From assembly GCA_001771575.1 (NCBI GenBank), contig MEUD01000001.1, forward strand, positions 1,489,277 through 1,553,276: a DNA stretch of 64,000 bases. The letters run 5' to 3'. The translations under genes were made by a program, and so were the position numbers. The notes beneath the pieces are model-generated. The model saw only the letters and a list, made by a program, of their open reading frames with translations. It was not told where the DNA came from and did no database searches. Below are positions 61,703-64,000 of the stretch, one piece after another. Every line of letters begins with the position of its first letter. Position 1 is the first letter of the stretch. The DNA is from a candidate division WOR-1 bacterium RIFOXYB2_FULL_45_9 (lineage in GTDB: Bacteria > Margulisbacteria > WOR-1 > O2-12-FULL-45-9 > XYB2-FULL-48-7).

Positions 61703-62266
61703 TTAATGGTCGATAATCCAAGCGGCCGCGTCGGCCAGGTCACTAGCGACGCGATCGGTCGGCCGTTCTAATTTATCCTTTGATTCGGTGCCAAGGCCGG
61801 TCAGGACCAGGACCGTTTTTACTCCGGCCCTTCGGCCCGCTTCAATGTCGCTTGGTTTATCGCCGATCATAAAAGAGCGGCCAAGGTCGATCCCCTTTTC
61901 TTTGGCCGCCCTTATGATCATGCCGGGGGAGGGTTTGCGGCATTCACATTCATCATTATATGGATATGTCCCATGTTCGGGGTGATGGGGGCAGTAATAG
62001 GAGCCGTCAATATGCGCGCCCCGGGCGAGCAGGAGCTTGTGCATCGTTTTATCGATCGTCTGGAGCAGGTCTTCAGAGAGGATCCCCCGGGCGATCCCTG
62101 ACTGATTGCTGATCACAATGACCAGAAAGCCGGCCTCGTTAAGCTTCTTGATCCCCTCGATCGCCCCCGGCAGGAATTCGATCTCTTTGGGATTGCTAAG
62201 ATAATGAACATCCTTAATGATGGTCCCGTCGCGGTCGAGAAAGACCGCCTGTTTTTGCTTTTCCAT
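61703..62266 (-). CDS. gmhB: Heptose-1,7-bisphosphate phosphatase
   Basis: 187 residues, HAD fold. FLDRDGTIIKD holds the nucleophile, CPHHPEHGTYPYNDECECRKP the zinc-binding insert, and FMIGDKPSDIEAG the last motif. It removes the 1-phosphate between the two HldE reactions. TATAAT ends 6 nt before ATG. Confidence 0.95.
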   Translation of the reverse strand: MEKQKQAVFLDRDGTIIKDVHYLSNPKEIEFLPGAIEGIKKLNEAGFLVIVISNQSGIARGILSEDLLQTIDKTMHKLLLARGAHIDGSYYCPHHPEHGTYPYNDECECRKPSPGMIIRAAKEKGIDLGRSFMIGDKPSDIEAGRRAGVKTVLVLTGLGTESKDKLERPTDRVASDLADAAAWIIDH

Positions 62267-62272
62267 TAACTT

Positions 62273-62301
62273 ATTATAGCATGACCCGATTGTGCTATAA
62301 T
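62273..62301. promoter_or_regulatory. Divergent extended -10 promoters of gmhB and recR
   Basis: Minus: TGCTATAAT (TATAAT 62273-62278), 6 nt from the gmhB ATG. Plus: TGCTATAAT (TATAAT 62296-62301), 9 nt from the recR ATG. The two sites are 17 bp apart. Confidence 0.7.
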
Positions 62302-62310
62302 AGCCGAACT

Positions 62311-62910
62311 ATGTACGCCGCTTCTCTGGCCAACATGATCAATGAACTGCAAAAGCTGCCTGGGATCGGGCCGAAGTCGGCCCAACGGCTTGCTTTTCAT
62401 CTGTTAGGTTGTACTGATAAAGGGATTGCCGACCTTTTGGGAGCGATTCGCCTGGCCAAGGAGAACATCCGCCACTGTTCGGTCTGCTTCAACATTACCG
62501 ATATCGACCCCTGCAAGTTATGTGCCGACACCAGCCGGGACAGCGGCGTTCTTTGCGTGGTCGGCGAACCAAAAGACCTGGTGGCGATCGAGCGTTCTGG
62601 TGTGTATAATGGCAAATACCATGTTTTGGGGGGAGTGATCTCCCCGTTGGATGGAATTGATCCCGAAAGCTTGAGGATCAAAGAACTCCTTGCCCGTCTC
62701 GGCAGGGAAGAGGTCAAGGAGATCGTCCTGGCGGTTAATTCGACGACCGAAGGAGAGGCGACCATTATTTATTTGACCCGGCTGATCAAGCCGCTGGGGA
62801 TCAAGTTGACCAGGATCGCTTATGGTCTTCCGGTTGGAGCGGACATGGATTACGCCGATCCGGCTACTCTTTATAAAGCCCTGGAAGGGCGAAGAGAGGT
62901 TGTTTCATGA
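62311..62910 (+). CDS. recR: Recombination mediator RecR
   Basis: 199 residues. Helix-hairpin-helix ELQKLPGIGPKSAQRLAFHL, the four-Cys zinc finger CSVCFNITDIDPCKLC and the Toprim domain (LCVVGEPKDLVAIE, later NSTTEGEATIIYL). It loads RecA with RecO. ATG 62311 is used, not an earlier in-frame Met at 62281, because the promoter lies between them. Confidence 0.95.
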   Translation: MYAASLANMINELQKLPGIGPKSAQRLAFHLLGCTDKGIADLLGAIRLAKENIRHCSVCFNITDIDPCKLCADTSRDSGVLCVVGEPKDLVAIERSGVYNGKYHVLGGVISPLDGIDPESLRIKELLARLGREEVKEIVLAVNSTTEGEATIIYLTRLIKPLGIKLTRIAYGLPVGADMDYADPATLYKALEGRREVVS

Positions 62911-63611
62911 TAAATATGCTGCGCTGGTATTGGAAAACGTGGTGGCAGGTCATGGCCAGGCCGATCTATTTTTACGTTAAACTGAAAGAAGAAAGCTGGA
63001 AAGAAAAGGCTTACTCGTTCTTTTTGGTCTCTGCCTGGCTGGTTGCCTTTGCCATGACCGCCGCGGTCTTTTTCTTTCAATATCTGCCGATCGGCGCGAC
63101 CCTGATCGAAGGTATCTCCGGATATAAACTGCTGGTGATCATGCCGGTCATGCTGACCCTGGCCTTTGTTTTCTTTCTGATCACCTTCTTTATTCTGGCC
63201 GGATTGCTGGTGGTTTCCCTGACCGCCGCGTTTTTCGCGCTGGCCTACCTTCTCCATTATATATACCTTGTCCTGGGAGGGCGGGGTAATGTAGAGCGGG
63301 CCCTGCAGGCTGTTTTTTACGGCTCCGCTTTTATAGTCGGCGCCTGGTTGATCGTGATCATCGCGTTTTTGACCCATTTTGGGTTTCTGTCGTTCGAGCT
63401 TTTCCGGGTAGGGTTTAATTTTATTTTTGTCCTGCTGATCGTTTACGCTTATGGTCTTTTGGCGGTGATCGGCCGCCGAGTTTACGGCGTGCCTAAGTGG
63501 AAAGCCTTCGCTGGCGCGCTGGTCCCATTTTTCTTGTTGTTGATTTTTGCGTTCGCGTTTGATAAAATCGGAATGGAAAGGTTGAAATCATGGATAACAC
63601 CGTTGAAATAA
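62907..63611 (+). CDS. Yip1-like membrane protein of unknown function
   Basis: 234 residues with five hydrophobic helices. The start MLRWYWKTWWQVMARPIYFY and the central helices resemble the Yip1/DUF1282 group, whose function in bacteria is not known. Overlaps recR (ATGA) and the porG start (22 bp). Confidence 0.65.
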   Translation: MINMLRWYWKTWWQVMARPIYFYVKLKEESWKEKAYSFFLVSAWLVAFAMTAAVFFFQYLPIGATLIEGISGYKLLVIMPVMLTLAFVFFLITFFILAGLLVVSLTAAFFALAYLLHYIYLVLGGRGNVERALQAVFYGSAFIVGAWLIVIIAFLTHFGFLSFELFRVGFNFIFVLLIVYAYGLLAVIGRRVYGVPKWKAFAGALVPFFLLLIFAFAFDKIGMERLKSWITPLK

Positions 63612-64000
63612 GATGGCATGGACGAGGGGGACAGGGGGCAAAGACCGCCGCGCTTCTCTTTGGAGAAGCCGCGATGTCGCTGGGTAAAAATATTCAGGCC
63701 TTCCCGGAATACGGACCGGAGCGGATGGGAGCCCCGGTTGCTTCGTTTAACCGGATCTCCAGCCAGCCGATCAATCTCCACTGTTCGATCACCAATCCGA
63801 GCCTGGTCGTGGTCCTTGACCCGACCCTGATGGGGAAGGTTGACGTGACTGATGGGATCCCTAAAGGGGGGGCGATCATTGTTAACACGATGATGAAGCC
63901 GGCGGAGATCAAAAAACAGCTTGGAGTGGCGGAGCTCAAGGTCTTTACCGTTGACGCTTCAGGTATTTCCAAAGAGACGATCGGCAGAGAGATCCCCAAT
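63590..64000 (+). CDS. porG: Pyruvate:ferredoxin oxidoreductase gamma subunit, 3'-truncated by window edge
   Basis: 137 residues are visible from ATG 63590. The sequence starts MDNTVEIRWHGRGGQGAKTA and continues with AFPEYGPERMGAPVASFNRI, diagnostic of PorG-type gamma subunits of pyruvate (or 2-oxoisovalerate) ferredoxin oxidoreductase. The delta, alpha and beta genes are expected downstream outside the window. AAAGG serves as SD 6 nt upstream; the start lies inside the preceding gene, in another frame. Confidence 0.9.
   Translation, partial: MDNTVEIRWHGRGGQGAKTAALLFGEAAMSLGKNIQAFPEYGPERMGAPVASFNRISSQPINLHCSITNPSLVVVLDPTLMGKVDVTDGIPKGGAIIVNTMMKPAEIKKQLGVAELKVFTVDASGISKETIGREIPN

Overview
The window looks like chromosomal DNA of an uncultured, probably anaerobic, diderm bacterium. 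An outer membrane is implied by an Omp85/BamA-type barrel, an LptC/LptA-like protein, heptose synthesis (hldE, gmhB), a LolA-like protein and MacB/LolCDE-like ABC genes. A reduced-ferredoxin, oxygen-defended metabolism is implied by two 2-oxoacid:ferredoxin oxidoreductases, two rubrerythrin-like proteins, a ferredoxin-thioredoxin-reductase-like protein and a membrane pyrophosphatase. The gene mix would fit a candidate phylum such as Saganbacteria/Margulisbacteria. That is a guess from content; no rRNA is present to test it.

Layout. 1-9.3 kb: a GAF-ANTAR regulator, an RNA hairpin of ANTAR-target type, a glutamate-synthase-domain protein, a P-type ATPase, a DEAD-box helicase, a C_GCAxxG protein, a DenV-like glycosylase, TspO and a Ser/Thr kinase. 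9.3-16.4 kb: queH, bioB-bioF-bioD (leftward), an outer-membrane barrel, bioH-bioC and a MATE exporter. 16.4-24.4 kb: the korAB-erythrin operon, acyltransferases, ArsR-thioredoxin, a nitroreductase and a VWA lipoprotein. 24.4-31.5 kb: ftsK, a BtuFCD-like importer, a YfhO-like membrane protein and tRNA-His. 31.6-45.1 kb: a deoxyhypusine-synthase-like enzyme, a carotenoid operon (crtI-crtB-lycopene cyclase) with a PLD-like nuclease, an ABC/LolA cluster, a glutaredoxin-FTR pair, an SrkA-like kinase, a hydrolase and a CPBP protease.

45.2-54.2 kb is accessory DNA. An AT-rich defence block (two adenine methylases, an AlwI-family endonuclease and a RloC/PrrC-like ATPase) lies between perfect 36-bp inverted repeats. 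Next to it is a compact serine-recombinase element carrying a SLOG protein and a Cys-rich small protein. Its ends rejoin into a perfect palindrome around a GC core, and it abuts the 3' end of tRNA-Lys. 54.2-57.5 kb: four tRNAs, hppA, tRNA-Pro, two broken tRNA-Pro copies (one with an 81-bp insertion in the D-loop) and a candidate noncoding RNA. 57.5-64 kb: trxB, lptC/A-like, TPR, hldE and gmhB leftward; recR, a membrane protein and the start of porG rightward.

Two patterns run through the window. First, most genes that begin a transcription unit have a -10 hexamer only 6-10 nt before the start codon, so their mRNAs should be leaderless; genes inside operons use Shine-Dalgarno sites and ATGA overlaps. 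This fixes several start codons. Second, GATC is far more common in the host-like DNA (about 20 per kb in the stretch counted by eye) than in the defence island (about 4 per kb).
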